A stretch of DNA of 64,000 nucleotides from the NCBI GenBank assembly GCA_040770625.1, contig JAXGIW010000007.1, positions 1-64,000 on the forward strand, given 5' to 3'. Each line of letters begins with the position of its first letter. Positions within the stretch are counted from its first letter, which is position 1. This DNA comes from 58-81 sp012729145. Lineage in GTDB: Bacteria; Synergistota; Synergistia; Synergistales; Thermovirgaceae. Below the pieces are notes generated by a model. The model was given only the letters and a program-made list of their open reading frames with translations. It made no database searches and was not told the DNA's origin. Made by a program: the position numbers and the translations under genes. Shown piece after piece: positions 1 to 10,269 of the stretch.

Positions 1-176
1 ATCTCTCCTGACCGAATCTCCACCTTTGGCCCGAAGCCTTCCGTAACTCTCGACCGTAGGCTCCTGGGGCCCTTAATCGCAGAAGAAAGGATACCAACTT
101 TTACGGGTTATTGCAACAAGCAGTTTGCCGCCTGCAAGTATTCCGGTTAAGGGGCCGATCGGTCCCGCGATAAGGA

Positions 177-243
177 TATAATCTTTCAGGATCTTTCGAT
201 ATTCCCGGTGACTCTTCTTGTACCAACCCCGGGATCCTGAAAG
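177..243 (+). promoter_or_regulatory. Putative promoter and long dyad upstream of the DMT exporter
   Basis: A perfect TATAAT lies at 177-182; no good -35 box is visible 17 bp upstream. It is followed by an 11-bp perfect inverted repeat, CTTTCAGGATC at 183-193 and its complement at 233-243, with an inner CCCGG/CCGGG pair. The right arm ends where the ribosome binding site begins (purine-rich run 243-251). The dyad could be an operator or an mRNA hairpin near the start codon. The rest of 1-254 shows no gene. Confidence 0.4.
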
Positions 244-254
244 AGGGGGAGCTA

Positions 255-1145
255 ATGGTCCGGTTTAACGAAAAGGGCTTCGGGGTCCTTCTTGCACTGT
301 CCACAGGCATCTCCTGGGGGATCGTTTCCCCCCTGGCAAGAATACTCACTGATCATGGTGTGGATATGCTTACTGTCATTGTCCTCAGGACCGTGATAGT
401 GGTGTTGTTTATAGGCGGCCTTTTGTCCCTGTCAGGTTATGAAAGAGGTCTGAAAGTCCAGACCGGAAGCCTCACCCTTCTGGTTTCTATAGGGATCATG
501 GGAGTTTTGACTTCGACAGGATTTCTCTTCTCGATACAGTATCTTAACGTACCGATAGCACTCCTTATCCACTACCTCTTTCCCCTTGCCACAGCTCTGG
601 GCGCCCTGGTCTTTCTCCGGGAAAGACCTACGTTAAAACAGTTCATCGCCGGGGTCCTTATCCTTTTCGGATTATGGGTAGGACTTTTCAGGAACAGTTA
701 CTTCAGCCAGATACAGTTCACCGGATTGGGTGTCTTCTGGGGCCTCCTGGCGGTGGTTGGTCTCTCTGGCCAGTCACTCCTGGGAAGGTTCGCGGCACTT
801 AAGGGCCTCGACTACCGAAGGTTGGTCTTCTACTCGAACCTTTTCGGTCTTCTTGCCCTGGGTGGGGTCAAAATGGCCTTTTTCGGGGTCTCCGACCTCA
901 TTGCTATCCCATTTTCAGACCTTCTTCTGATCCTGGCCATTGGTCTGATCGGTGGTGCTCTGGCTAGCATCACTTACTACTCAAGCCTGCGATTCATCAG
1001 TTCGCCTCTTGCCAGTCTCCTCTGCACATCAGAGATAGTAGTGGGAATGCTAGGCTCTTCCCTGCTCCTGAAACTTGCCCCCTCCATCCCTGAAATGGCA
1101 GGGGCGTTCATCATCATCTTTGCAATAAGGCTTTCCCTCTACTGA
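255..1145 (+). CDS. DMT superfamily (EamA) membrane transporter
   Basis: This 296-residue protein is almost entirely hydrophobic, with about ten predicted membrane helices in two EamA-like halves, as in the drug/metabolite transporter superfamily of inner-membrane exporters. The start ATG has a purine-rich GGGGGAG ribosome site just upstream, and the next region is non-coding. Substrate cannot be told from sequence; relatives export amino acids, nucleobases or drugs. The gene stands alone and converges with the rRNA unit, whose terminator lies just past its stop codon. Family assignment is firm, function is generic. Confidence 0.85.
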   Translation: MVRFNEKGFGVLLALSTGISWGIVSPLARILTDHGVDMLTVIVLRTVIVVLFIGGLLSLSGYERGLKVQTGSLTLLVSIGIMGVLTSTGFLFSIQYLNVPIALLIHYLFPLATALGALVFLRERPTLKQFIAGVLILFGLWVGLFRNSYFSQIQFTGLGVFWGLLAVVGLSGQSLLGRFAALKGLDYRRLVFYSNLFGLLALGGVKMAFFGVSDLIAIPFSDLLLILAIGLIGGALASITYYSSLRFISSPLASLLCTSEIVVGMLGSSLLLKLAPSIPEMAGAFIIIFAIRLSLY

Positions 1146-1191
1146 ACTTCCGTCTTCTCCGGAAGGGGGATCGCGTTCACTAAAGACGACA

Positions 1192-1217
1192 ATAAAAAAA
1201 TGCGGTCCCAGACCGCA
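1192..1217 (-). terminator. Rho-independent terminator of the 16S-tRNA unit
   Basis: Read on the minus strand this is TGCGGTC-TGG-GACCGCA (1217 to 1201) followed by seven T (1200-1194), a classic intrinsic terminator 26 bases after tRNA-Ala. A second GCGGTCC copy at 1224-1232 could pair alternatively. It shows that transcription from the rRNA promoter stops here rather than running into a 23S gene. Confidence 0.85.
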
Positions 1218-1242
1218 TTTAGGAGGACCGCATATTTATTTT

Positions 1243-1317
1243 TGGTGGAGATGATCGGATTCGAACCGACGACTTCCTGCGTGCAAGGCAGGCGCTCTCC
1301 CACTGAGCTACATCCCC
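1243..1317 (-). tRNA. tRNA-Ala (anticodon TGC)
   Basis: The minus strand folds into a full cloverleaf beginning GGGGATG and ending with an encoded CCA. The anticodon loop is CTTGCAC with TGC at the centre, the T arm carries GTTCGAATC, and the length is 75 nt. It is the last gene of the rRNA unit, 8 bases after tRNA-Ile. Confidence 0.96.
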
Positions 1318-1325
1318 GATCAGAC

Positions 1326-1402
1326 TGGTGGGCCGAGGAGGATTCGAACCTCCGACCTCACGGTTATCAGCCGTGTGCTCTAGCCACCTGAGCTATCGGC
1401 CC
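1326..1402 (-). tRNA. tRNA-Ile (anticodon GAT)
   Basis: The minus strand encodes a 77-nt cloverleaf beginning GGGCCGA, with anticodon loop CTGATAA (GAT) and an encoded CCA. It sits about 53 bases after the 16S 3' end, the usual 16S spacer position for the Ile-Ala pair. Confidence 0.96.
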
Positions 1403-1450
1403 AAAAAAAGAAACAGCGTACATGAACAGGCGGACAATATGCATAGTGCT

Positions 1451-2984
<1,534 letters not shown>

Positions 2985-3039
2985 TATCCTAACTGGGTCC
3001 CACTCTATTCTGTACGCTGTATTCTTTTTTCAAGGTACT

Positions 3040-3094
3040 GTCGCCCTTTATGGGCGACGGCGAAAAATATACCATGCATCGGGAGTTAGTGCAA
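3040..3094 (-). promoter_or_regulatory. rRNA promoter and leader hairpin
   Basis: Minus strand: -35 TTGCAC (3089-3094), a 17-bp spacer and -10 TATATT (3066-3071), with an A/T-rich stretch upstream (about 3095-3120) that could act as an UP element. Just downstream the leader carries a perfect hairpin, GTCGCCC-ATAAA-GGGCGAC (3040-3058). The start would fall about 75 bases before mature 16S. This intergenic region is shared with the divergent PBP gene. Confidence 0.75.
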
Positions 3095-3191
3095 GCGTTT
3101 TACAATTGAAACTACGAAAAACTCCCTTTTTCTGATATTCTTCTATGGTCCGTGTAACTTCCCGGACCTTACCTAAAAGCGAGGAGTCAGG

Positions 3192-5567
3192 ATGAAGAAC
3201 AACATCTTCAATTTCTACAGAAAAAAACAGCCAGAGAATACCCCGAAGGCTGAAAGGACCACCAGGACAAAGAAAGTACACATCACCAGGAAGACCAGCA
3301 CTTTTGCAAAGCTGGCGCTGACCTTTCTCTTCGTGATCGTCCTTCTGTTCGCAGTGGCATCGATAGCAGGTGTCCTTATCATCAGGGACGCAGCTTCAAC
3401 CCTTCCCTCCGTGGAGGAGATGACCCATTACGAACCGGACCTCTCGACCATAGTATATGACCGTAACGAAAAGGTGATCACCAGGCTATTCCATGAGAAC
3501 AGGACCTGGGTACCCCTTTCCCAGATCCCCATAGAGGTCCAGGAGGCATGTATAGCGGCCGAGGACAGCTCCTTCTACAGCCACAGGGGGTTGGACTTTA
3601 TCGGTATCGTAAGGGCCTTCTGGGTGAACCTCAGAAGCGGCAGGACTCTCCAGGGTGCAAGTACGATAACCCAGCAGCTGGCCTGGAACCTCTTCCTTAC
3701 CAAAGAGAAGACCCTCCAGAGAAAGATCAAGGAAGCAATTATATCGATCCGTCTGGAGAGGATCTACTCCAAGGAACAGATCCTGGAGATGTACCTCAAT
3801 ATGATCTACTTCGGCCATGGGGCCTGGGGGATACATTCGGCTTCACAGCTCTACTTCAACAAGGAACCATCTGAACTGGACCTCTCGGAAGCGTCCCTTC
3901 TCGCAGGGATAGTCAAGGGACCCGAGTACTACACTCCGTTGCGGCACCCGGAAAGGGCCTCTGAGAGACAGGCCTATGTTTTGGGAAGAATGGCCCAGGA
4001 GGGAATGATCACCCCAGAGCAGGCCCAGGCCGCCAGAAAGATCGATCTGGATTTTCAGACCCTGAAGAAACCGGCCATAATGTTCGACGAGGCCCCCTAC
4101 TTCATCTCCCACATCCTCTTTGAGCACCTCCTTCCGTCTTACGGAAGCGATATGGTCTACAGGGGCGGGCTCAGGGTACACACGACCCTGGACCTGGACC
4201 TGCAGCATGCGGCCGAAGAAGCAATAAAGGGGCTCAAGAGCGAGGGAGCCATAGTTGCTCTGGACCCCGGGACGGGCGAGATCCTTGCACTGGTGGGAGG
4301 GAAGGACTTCGAACAGACCAAGTTCAACCGGGCCACCCAGGCCTTTCGCCAGCCCGGGTCGTCCTTCAAGCCCTTTGTCTACACCGCTGCCCTTATGAAA
4401 GGGCTCAGGCCGGTGGACCACATTCTGGATGCTCCTGTCTCCTACGACAACGGGATCGACGAGCGGGGTGATAGGGATATCTGGGAACCCGGCAACTACA
4501 CCGGGGATTTCAAGGGAGAGGTGACATTGCTCCAGGCCCTTGTCCACTCCTACAATACCGTCGCGGTCAGGCTTGCCCATATTACTGGCATACCGGAAAT
4601 AATCGACGTGGCTCGCCGGTTCGGCTTTACTTCGCCCCATATACCCAACGACCTGTCCATCGCTCTGGGGTCGGCCAACGTGACCCCCCTGGAGATGGCA
4701 TCTGCTTACAGCGTCTTCGCCAACGGCGGATCAAGGATCACACCCTACGCCATAAGAAAGATCAACACCGCTGCAGGCGAGACCCTGGAGCAGTACGGAC
4801 CGAACCTTTCACCGGCTGTCCCCGAGGCTATCGCCCTTTCAATGCGTTCTGTCATGATGGAGGTTGTAAGGTCCGGTACGGGGACCAGGGCCAGGGTTCC
4901 CGGTTATGAGGTCTTCGGCAAGACGGGGACGACCAACGATTATACCGACGCATGGTTCGCCGGAGGTATTCCGGGTCTCGTGGTTGTAGTATACGCCGGT
5001 AACGACGACAACAAGACCCTGGGCAGACCGGGTACGGGGGGTGTAGTTGCAGCCCCCGTCTGGCAGGCCTTTGTAAGCAAGGCTGTCAAACACCTCACCC
5101 TCAGGGAATCCTTCGAGATCCCTGAAAGGGCGGGTATTGACACTATAACTGTCTGCAGGGACTCCGGGTTCCTTTCGGCTGGCAGTTGTCCTTCAACAGC
5201 GATCTTTCTCCCCTCGGGCCTGGCCCCATATTCGACGTGCCCCATCCATGGGGGTTCATGGATAATGGCCGAGTCCGACCGGAACGAACCGAGAATGCTG
5301 CTCTCGCCGAGGGACGAGGAAGTCCTGGGGATCCCCGCCCGCATGGCAAGGCTTTACAGTATCTCCATATCAGGCATTGCAGCAGCCCCTCCAATGGAGG
5401 AACTTCCAACCTATCAGCCTCCTCAGATGCCGACCTATACTCCTCCGTCTCCTCCTGCCACCACCCCGGTCACACCCTCCAGACAGTCCAAACCAAGGGA
5501 GAGGACCCCCGAAGAGATAGAGGACCGGTACCAGGAGCTGCTCAAGCAGTACGGCATCTCCGATTGA
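3192..5567 (+). CDS. mrcA: Class A penicillin-binding protein (PBP1A type)
   Basis: This bifunctional peptidoglycan synthase both polymerises lipid II and cross-links the chains, working from the outer face of the inner membrane. The protein (791 aa) has a basic cytoplasmic tail, one membrane anchor at about 37-64, then a GT51 glycosyltransferase domain with the EDSSFYSHRG signature (Glu124). The transpeptidase domain carries SSFK (Ser390, Lys393), SYN and KTGT. The last 70 residues are Pro-rich and probably disordered. GAGGAG precedes the ATG by five bases. It is divergent from the rRNA unit and convergent with the dGTPase gene. Confidence 0.95.
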   Translation: MKNNIFNFYRKKQPENTPKAERTTRTKKVHITRKTSTFAKLALTFLFVIVLLFAVASIAGVLIIRDAASTLPSVEEMTHYEPDLSTIVYDRNEKVITRLFHENRTWVPLSQIPIEVQEACIAAEDSSFYSHRGLDFIGIVRAFWVNLRSGRTLQGASTITQQLAWNLFLTKEKTLQRKIKEAIISIRLERIYSKEQILEMYLNMIYFGHGAWGIHSASQLYFNKEPSELDLSEASLLAGIVKGPEYYTPLRHPERASERQAYVLGRMAQEGMITPEQAQAARKIDLDFQTLKKPAIMFDEAPYFISHILFEHLLPSYGSDMVYRGGLRVHTTLDLDLQHAAEEAIKGLKSEGAIVALDPGTGEILALVGGKDFEQTKFNRATQAFRQPGSSFKPFVYTAALMKGLRPVDHILDAPVSYDNGIDERGDRDIWEPGNYTGDFKGEVTLLQALVHSYNTVAVRLAHITGIPEIIDVARRFGFTSPHIPNDLSIALGSANVTPLEMASAYSVFANGGSRITPYAIRKINTAAGETLEQYGPNLSPAVPEAIALSMRSVMMEVVRSGTGTRARVPGYEVFGKTGTTNDYTDAWFAGGIPGLVVVVYAGNDDNKTLGRPGTGGVVAAPVWQAFVSKAVKHLTLRESFEIPERAGIDTITVCRDSGFLSAGSCPSTAIFLPSGLAPYSTCPIHGGSWIMAESDRNEPRMLLSPRDEEVLGIPARMARLYSISISGIAAAPPMEELPTYQPPQMPTYTPPSPPATTPVTPSRQSKPRERTPEEIEDRYQELLKQYGISD

Positions 5568-5584
5568 TCCTGTCGGGGCCGGCC

Positions 5585-6619
5585 TCAGGGCCAGGGGCTG
5601 GGCAGGACCATCTTTTCGAAAAGGGCAACGGCGTACCTGTCTGTCATTCCAGAGATGTGGTCGAGGGCGAAAAGGGCAGGACCATATCCCCGGCAGTCGA
5701 TATCCTCGGCGGGGTTCTTCTCGAAGTGTTCAAAGAGAGTTGAAAGGACGTGCGTCACCTTGGGTTCCTCCCCAAGCACCCTCTCTGAATCGTAGACCCT
5801 TTGGTAAAGGAAGGAGCGTAGTTCCTCTACGGCTCCAAGGAGTTCTGATCCCATGTTCACACCATCGGAGCCGCTGTTGGAGACGACGCTCTCCACCATT
5901 CTCCCGATCCTTGCGCCGTGGCCGGAACCAAGCCTGGAAACTACCGAAGACGGAACATCTCCAAACTTCACAATCTCCGCTCTCATCGCATCGTCAAGGT
6001 CGTGATTGAGATAGGCGATGGAATCAGAGATACGTACGACCCTTGCTTCGTGTGTCAGCGTCGGTTCACCGCCGGAAAAACCTTCCCTGACATCCACCTG
6101 CCCCTTGGAGTGCTTCAGGATACCGTCCCTGACCTCTACAGAAAGGTTCAGGCCCTGGCCGTCTTTTTCGAGGCAGTCAACCACTCTCAGGCTCTGCCTG
6201 GCGTGGGAGAAACCCTCAAGACCCCTGCTTTTCGCTATCCTGTCCAGGACCCTCTCCCCCATATGACCGAAGGGCGTGTGGCCAAGGTCGTGCCCGAGAG
6301 CGATTGCGTCGGTAAGGTCCTCGTTCAGCCCTAAAGCACGGGAGATGGTCCTTGCTATCTGGCACACCTCAAGGGTGTGGGTAAGCCGCGTCCTGTAGTG
6401 ATCACCTTCGGGTAGCAGGAGGACCTGTGTCTTGTGCTTGAGCCTTCTGAAGGCCTTGGAGTGGATAATCCTGTCACGGTCCTGCTGGAAGATGGTCCTC
6501 AAGGGGCAGAGAGGCTCTTCCCTCGATCTTCCCCGGCTTGCGTCGCTGAAAGCTGCGCAAGGCTCAAGGATGATCCTCTCGATTTTTTCCCAGCGGACCC
6601 TGGGCATCTCTTCTCTCAT
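5585..6619 (-). CDS. dgt: dGTP triphosphohydrolase-like HD protein
   Basis: A 344-residue protein of the Dgt family, metal-dependent enzymes that split dNTPs into nucleoside and triphosphate. The HD fingerprint is clear: His81, then HDLGH with His110-Asp111, followed by TPFGH. The N-terminal region with QQDRDRIIHSKAFRRL matches the family. The start chosen at 6619 has AAAGGAG right upstream; an in-frame start 57 bases earlier lacks a site and would run through a strong hairpin. It lies 86 bases after ppdK. The family includes deoxyguanylate and broad dNTP hydrolases, so exact substrate is open. Confidence 0.9.
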   Translation of the reverse strand: MREEMPRVRWEKIERIILEPCAAFSDASRGRSREEPLCPLRTIFQQDRDRIIHSKAFRRLKHKTQVLLLPEGDHYRTRLTHTLEVCQIARTISRALGLNEDLTDAIALGHDLGHTPFGHMGERVLDRIAKSRGLEGFSHARQSLRVVDCLEKDGQGLNLSVEVRDGILKHSKGQVDVREGFSGGEPTLTHEARVVRISDSIAYLNHDLDDAMRAEIVKFGDVPSSVVSRLGSGHGARIGRMVESVVSNSGSDGVNMGSELLGAVEELRSFLYQRVYDSERVLGEEPKVTHVLSTLFEHFEKNPAEDIDCRGYGPALFALDHISGMTDRYAVALFEKMVLPSPWP

Positions 6620-6630
6620 GGCTTCTCCTT

Positions 6631-6667
6631 TGTATATACAGGGGCCGCCACTTGCCGTGGCGGCCCC
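6631..6667 (-). promoter_or_regulatory. GC-rich hairpin and TGTATATACA palindrome before dgt
   Basis: An 11-bp perfect stem, GGGGCCGCCAC with its complement around a 5-nt loop (6641-6667), is followed on the minus strand by the palindrome TGTATATACA (6631-6640) and then the dgt ribosome site. No T-run follows the stem, so it is not a standard intrinsic terminator. It may separate ppdK from dgt expression or serve as an mRNA end or processing signal. Confidence 0.5.
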
Positions 6668-6705
6668 TGGTCTCAAAAACCTTGCATCCGCCCCCGTTCA
6701 GGGTT

Positions 6706-9375
6706 TCAGTCCAGCAGACCCAGTTTAGAATGTGCCGCCGAAAGCCTTGCGACAGGGACCCTGAAGGGGGAACAGCTTACGTAGTTCAGTCCCAGTTCAT
6801 GGCAGAAGACAATACTCTGGGGGTTCCCACCGTGTTCCCCGCAGATCCCTATCTGCAGTTCGGGGTATTTCTGCCTTCCTTCGGCCACGGCAAGTGTCAT
6901 CAGTCTTCCTACCCCTTCACGGTCAAGCACGTGGAAGGGATTATCGGGGAGAACACCGTCGTTAACGTACTGGGCCAGGAACTTGCCCTCGGCGTCATCC
7001 CTGGAGTATCCGAAGGTGGTCTGGGTCAGATCGTTGGTCCCGAAGCTGAAAAACTCGGCAAATTCGGCTATTTCACCGGCGACAAGTGCCGCCCTCGGCA
7101 CTTCGATCATGGTTCCGACAAGGTATTGCAGATCATCAAGTCCCTGCTGGGTGATGATACTGCCGGTTATGTCCTTGACCATCGCCAGCAGCCTCTTCAT
7201 CTCCTCCCGGGTACCCACCAGGGGCATCATTATATCGGGCTTGACATCAATGCCTTCTTTCTTAAGTTCACAGGCAGCCTCGATAATGGCAGCGATCTGC
7301 ATCTCGTAGATCTCGGGATAGACAAGCCCCAGCCGGCAGCCCCTGAATCCCAGCATGGGGTTGTTCTCCTGGAGTGACAGGACCCTTGCCAGCACAGTTT
7401 CGGCGTGCACAAGTTCCTCCGGCGAAGCCTCGCTGTCGGTCTTTATGGAAGCAATGGTATCCCTGAGCTCGTGCTCCTTGGGTAGGAACTCGTGAAGAGG
7501 AGGGTCCAGGAGCCGAATGGTCACGGGGAGGCCGTCCATGACCCTGAATATTCCCCGGAAGTCCTCCTTCTGCATTACCTTGAGCCGGTCAAGGGCCTTC
7601 ACCCGGGATTGCCTGTCTCTGGCCAGGATCATCTCCTGCACGACCGGGAGCCTGTCGGTCGCCATGAACATGTGTTCCGTCCTGCAGAGACCTATGCCTT
7701 TTGCCCCGAAAGACCTCGCTCTTTTGGCATCTTCTGGTGTATCGGCGTTCGCCCAGACCTCAAGGGTCGATACCGAATCGGCGATATCCAGCAGTTCCCT
7801 GAAATCATCGGTGAACGAGGGCTGTACCAGAGGCACCTCCCCGAAGATGACATGCCCCTTCGATCCGTCTATCGTCAGGATATCACCCTTTTTCAGGGTC
7901 TTGTCGCCGACGATCATGACCCCCCTTGCGACGTCGATAACCACCGATTCACAACCCGAAACACAGGGCTTTCCTAGACCTCTGGCGACAACGGCGGCAT
8001 GGCTCGTCATTCCCCCCCTGCTGGTCAGGACACCCTGCGCCGCATAGAGTCCATGGATGTCGTCGGGTGTAGTCTCCGGTCTTACCAGGATGACCGGCTG
8101 TCCCGATTGAGCGACCTTCTCGGCCTCGTCGGCATCGAAAATGACGATCCCGACAGCCGCTCCCGGAGAGGCCGGGAGACCCTTTGCTGCTATATCGAAA
8201 GAGGCATCGGGGTCGATCTGCTTGTGCAGAAGCTGTTCAACCTGATCGGGTGTTACCCTTGATACCGCCGTAGCAGCATCGATAGACCCTTCATTGTACA
8301 TGTCCACTGTTGACTTTACCGCGGCTCTGGCGGTCCGCTTGGCATTTCTGGTCTGTAGCATGTAGAGTTTGCCCCGTTCCACTGTGAACTCGATGTCCTG
8401 GACATCCCGGTAGTGTTTTTCCAGCAGATCAGCGATCCTGTGAAGCTCCCGGTCCGCTTCAGGGAGCTTGGACCCGAACTCGTCAATAGGATGCGGTGTC
8501 CTGATGCCGGCCACCACATCCTCGCCCTGGGCGTTCACAAGGAACTCCCCGTAAAGCTTCTTCTCACCGGTGGAGGGGTTCCTTGTGAAACAGACCCCCG
8601 TCCCGCAGTCTTCTCCAAGGTTCCCGAAGACCATGGTCATTACATTGACAGCTGTACCCAGGTCATCGGGGATCTTGTTGATCCTCCTGTAGGTTATTGC
8701 CCTGGGGTTCTTCCAGCTGAGGAAGACCGCCTCAACGGACTTTTCCAGCTGGACCCAGGGGTCATCGGGGAAGGGTTCTCCCGTTTCCTGCTCAACTATC
8801 TTGAGGTACCTGGAGATTACTCCCTTCCAGGAAGAAGCGGGGATCTCGAAGTCATAGGAGACCTTGAGGTCTTTCTTGACCTGGTGCAGCACGTTCTCGA
8901 AGACGGACCCATCCATGCCCAGCACCACGTTGGAGAACATCTGGATGAATCTCCTGTAGCTGTCCAGGGCGAACCTCTCATCGCCCGACTCCGTTCCGAG
9001 AGCCTTGACGGAATCGGCGTTGAGGCCCAGGTTAAGTATTGTGTCCATCATGCCAGGCATTGATACCGCTGCCCCGGAACGCACGGAGACCAGAAGCGGG
9101 TTGGTCTTTCCGCCGAAATTCTTTCCCGTCTCCTTTTCCAGGTCAGTCATGGCTGTCCGGATCTCGCCCCATACCTCTTCAAGGAACTGTTCCCCTCTTT
9201 TCAGGAATTCAAGGCAGGCCTCTGTAGAAATGGTGAACCCCGGCGGAACCGGTAGACCTATCCTGAGCATCTCGGCCAGGTTGGCACCCTTACCACCCAG
9301 GAGGGACCTCTTTTCCGCACTTCCCTCTGTGAAATGGAAAACGAACCTCTTCCTTTCATTTCCGGCTTCCGTCAT
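6706..9375 (-). CDS. ppdK: Pyruvate, phosphate dikinase
   Basis: The 889-residue enzyme interconverts pyruvate + ATP + Pi and phosphoenolpyruvate + AMP + PPi. An N-terminal ATP-grasp part (GGKGANLAEM near the start) is followed by the phosphohistidine domain GGMTSHAAVVARG (catalytic His459, regulatory Thr457) and a C-terminal PEP/pyruvate barrel ending near GICGEHGGNP (Cys845). Full length for the family. It is preceded by 32 bases and the gene for its regulatory protein, so phospho-control of Thr457 is expected. Pyruvate kinase and an OadA-like carboxyltransferase occur elsewhere in the window. Confidence 0.97.
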   Translation of the reverse strand: MTEAGNERKRFVFHFTEGSAEKRSLLGGKGANLAEMLRIGLPVPPGFTISTEACLEFLKRGEQFLEEVWGEIRTAMTDLEKETGKNFGGKTNPLLVSVRSGAAVSMPGMMDTILNLGLNADSVKALGTESGDERFALDSYRRFIQMFSNVVLGMDGSVFENVLHQVKKDLKVSYDFEIPASSWKGVISRYLKIVEQETGEPFPDDPWVQLEKSVEAVFLSWKNPRAITYRRINKIPDDLGTAVNVMTMVFGNLGEDCGTGVCFTRNPSTGEKKLYGEFLVNAQGEDVVAGIRTPHPIDEFGSKLPEADRELHRIADLLEKHYRDVQDIEFTVERGKLYMLQTRNAKRTARAAVKSTVDMYNEGSIDAATAVSRVTPDQVEQLLHKQIDPDASFDIAAKGLPASPGAAVGIVIFDADEAEKVAQSGQPVILVRPETTPDDIHGLYAAQGVLTSRGGMTSHAAVVARGLGKPCVSGCESVVIDVARGVMIVGDKTLKKGDILTIDGSKGHVIFGEVPLVQPSFTDDFRELLDIADSVSTLEVWANADTPEDAKRARSFGAKGIGLCRTEHMFMATDRLPVVQEMILARDRQSRVKALDRLKVMQKEDFRGIFRVMDGLPVTIRLLDPPLHEFLPKEHELRDTIASIKTDSEASPEELVHAETVLARVLSLQENNPMLGFRGCRLGLVYPEIYEMQIAAIIEAACELKKEGIDVKPDIMMPLVGTREEMKRLLAMVKDITGSIITQQGLDDLQYLVGTMIEVPRAALVAGEIAEFAEFFSFGTNDLTQTTFGYSRDDAEGKFLAQYVNDGVLPDNPFHVLDREGVGRLMTLAVAEGRQKYPELQIGICGEHGGNPQSIVFCHELGLNYVSCSPFRVPVARLSAAHSKLGLLD

Positions 9376-9407
9376 TCTTTCCGACCTCCCCGGCGATCAA
9401 TGTAGGA

Positions 9408-10229
9408 TCAAGCTCTCAGATAATCCAGGATCTCCTGGGCCGTCTCCTCAATGGCCCTGTTGGTGACGTTCAATATACGGCAGCCAATTTTGCGCATGAT
9501 GTTCTTGGCGAACTGGAGTTCTTCCTCGACCCTCTCCCACTGGGCGTAGTTGGATATCTCCGAATCAAGTCCCAGTAGCCGAAGTCTCTCTCGCCTAATA
9601 TCCACAAGCTTTTCGGGTTGAACGGTCAGCCCGAATATCTTTTCGGGCGGTATCTCGAAGATCTCCCCCGGAGGTTCCGTTTCTGGTATAAGGGGGACGT
9701 TCCCCACCATGAAACCCCGGTGGGCAAGGTACATGCAGAGCGGGGTCTTGCTCGTCCGGGACACCCCAAGGATGACCACGTCCGCTGAAAGAAGGTGTTC
9801 CGCACACCTTCCATCATCACACTTGATGGCGAACTCAATTGCCTTCACTCTGCGGAAATACTCCTCGTCCATCCTTCTCATCAGACCCGGGGTCTCAAGG
9901 GGGGGGTGTTCGAGCCGTCTCTCGAGCATATCCAGGATCGGGCCGAGGATGTCTATGACGTCGGTCCCCTGGTTGCGGGCTTTCTCCATGAACCATCGCC
10001 TGAGATCGTGGTCGACAAGGGTACAAACGACCATTGCTCTTTCCGTCTCGGCCTCTTCAAGCACCTCGAGAGCCCTGTCCTTGTTGTTGATGTAACGGAA
10101 CCTATGCAGGGTTATGGCATCCGAAGCGAACTGGCTCAGTGCCGCTTTCGCAACATGTTCGGCCGTCTCGCCGGTAAAATCGGAGACCACAAATACCGGA
10201 AGAGGTTGACGATCTTCTTTTTCAACCAT
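9408..10229 (-). CDS. ppsR: PPDK/PEP synthase regulatory protein (kinase and Pi-dependent phosphorylase)
   Basis: A 273-residue member of the bifunctional DUF299 regulatory family, which switches PPDK off by ADP-dependent threonine phosphorylation and on again by Pi-dependent phosphorolysis. A P-loop-like GVSRTSKTPLCMYLA motif and the VSDFTGETAEHVAKAAL N-terminus are characteristic. I start it at 10229 because GGAGGT lies seven bases upstream; a start seven codons earlier would put that site inside the gene. Direct adjacency to ppdK identifies its target. Same position as yqfL after glyS in Bacillus. Confidence 0.93.
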   Translation of the reverse strand: MVEKEDRQPLPVFVVSDFTGETAEHVAKAALSQFASDAITLHRFRYINNKDRALEVLEEAETERAMVVCTLVDHDLRRWFMEKARNQGTDVIDILGPILDMLERRLEHPPLETPGLMRRMDEEYFRRVKAIEFAIKCDDGRCAEHLLSADVVILGVSRTSKTPLCMYLAHRGFMVGNVPLIPETEPPGEIFEIPPEKIFGLTVQPEKLVDIRRERLRLLGLDSEISNYAQWERVEEELQFAKNIMRKIGCRILNVTNRAIEETAQEILDYLRA

Positions 10230-10269
10230 TACCAGACCTCCAGGACCCATACGGGATCTGTTCCAACTA

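Noticed and set aside
1..254. Possible tail of a 23S or 5S rRNA gene at the window start
   Set aside because: No recognisable 23S or 5S signature is visible on either strand; only a candidate promoter and a dyad are seen.
1200..1391. A 63-codon plus-strand frame with protein-like text
   Set aside because: It is the antisense of tRNA-Ala and tRNA-Ile, a well-known source of false small proteins.
3100..3170. Promoter for the PBP gene (TTGAAA with GATATT)
   Set aside because: Spacing between the hexamers is about 22 bp, too long to support it.
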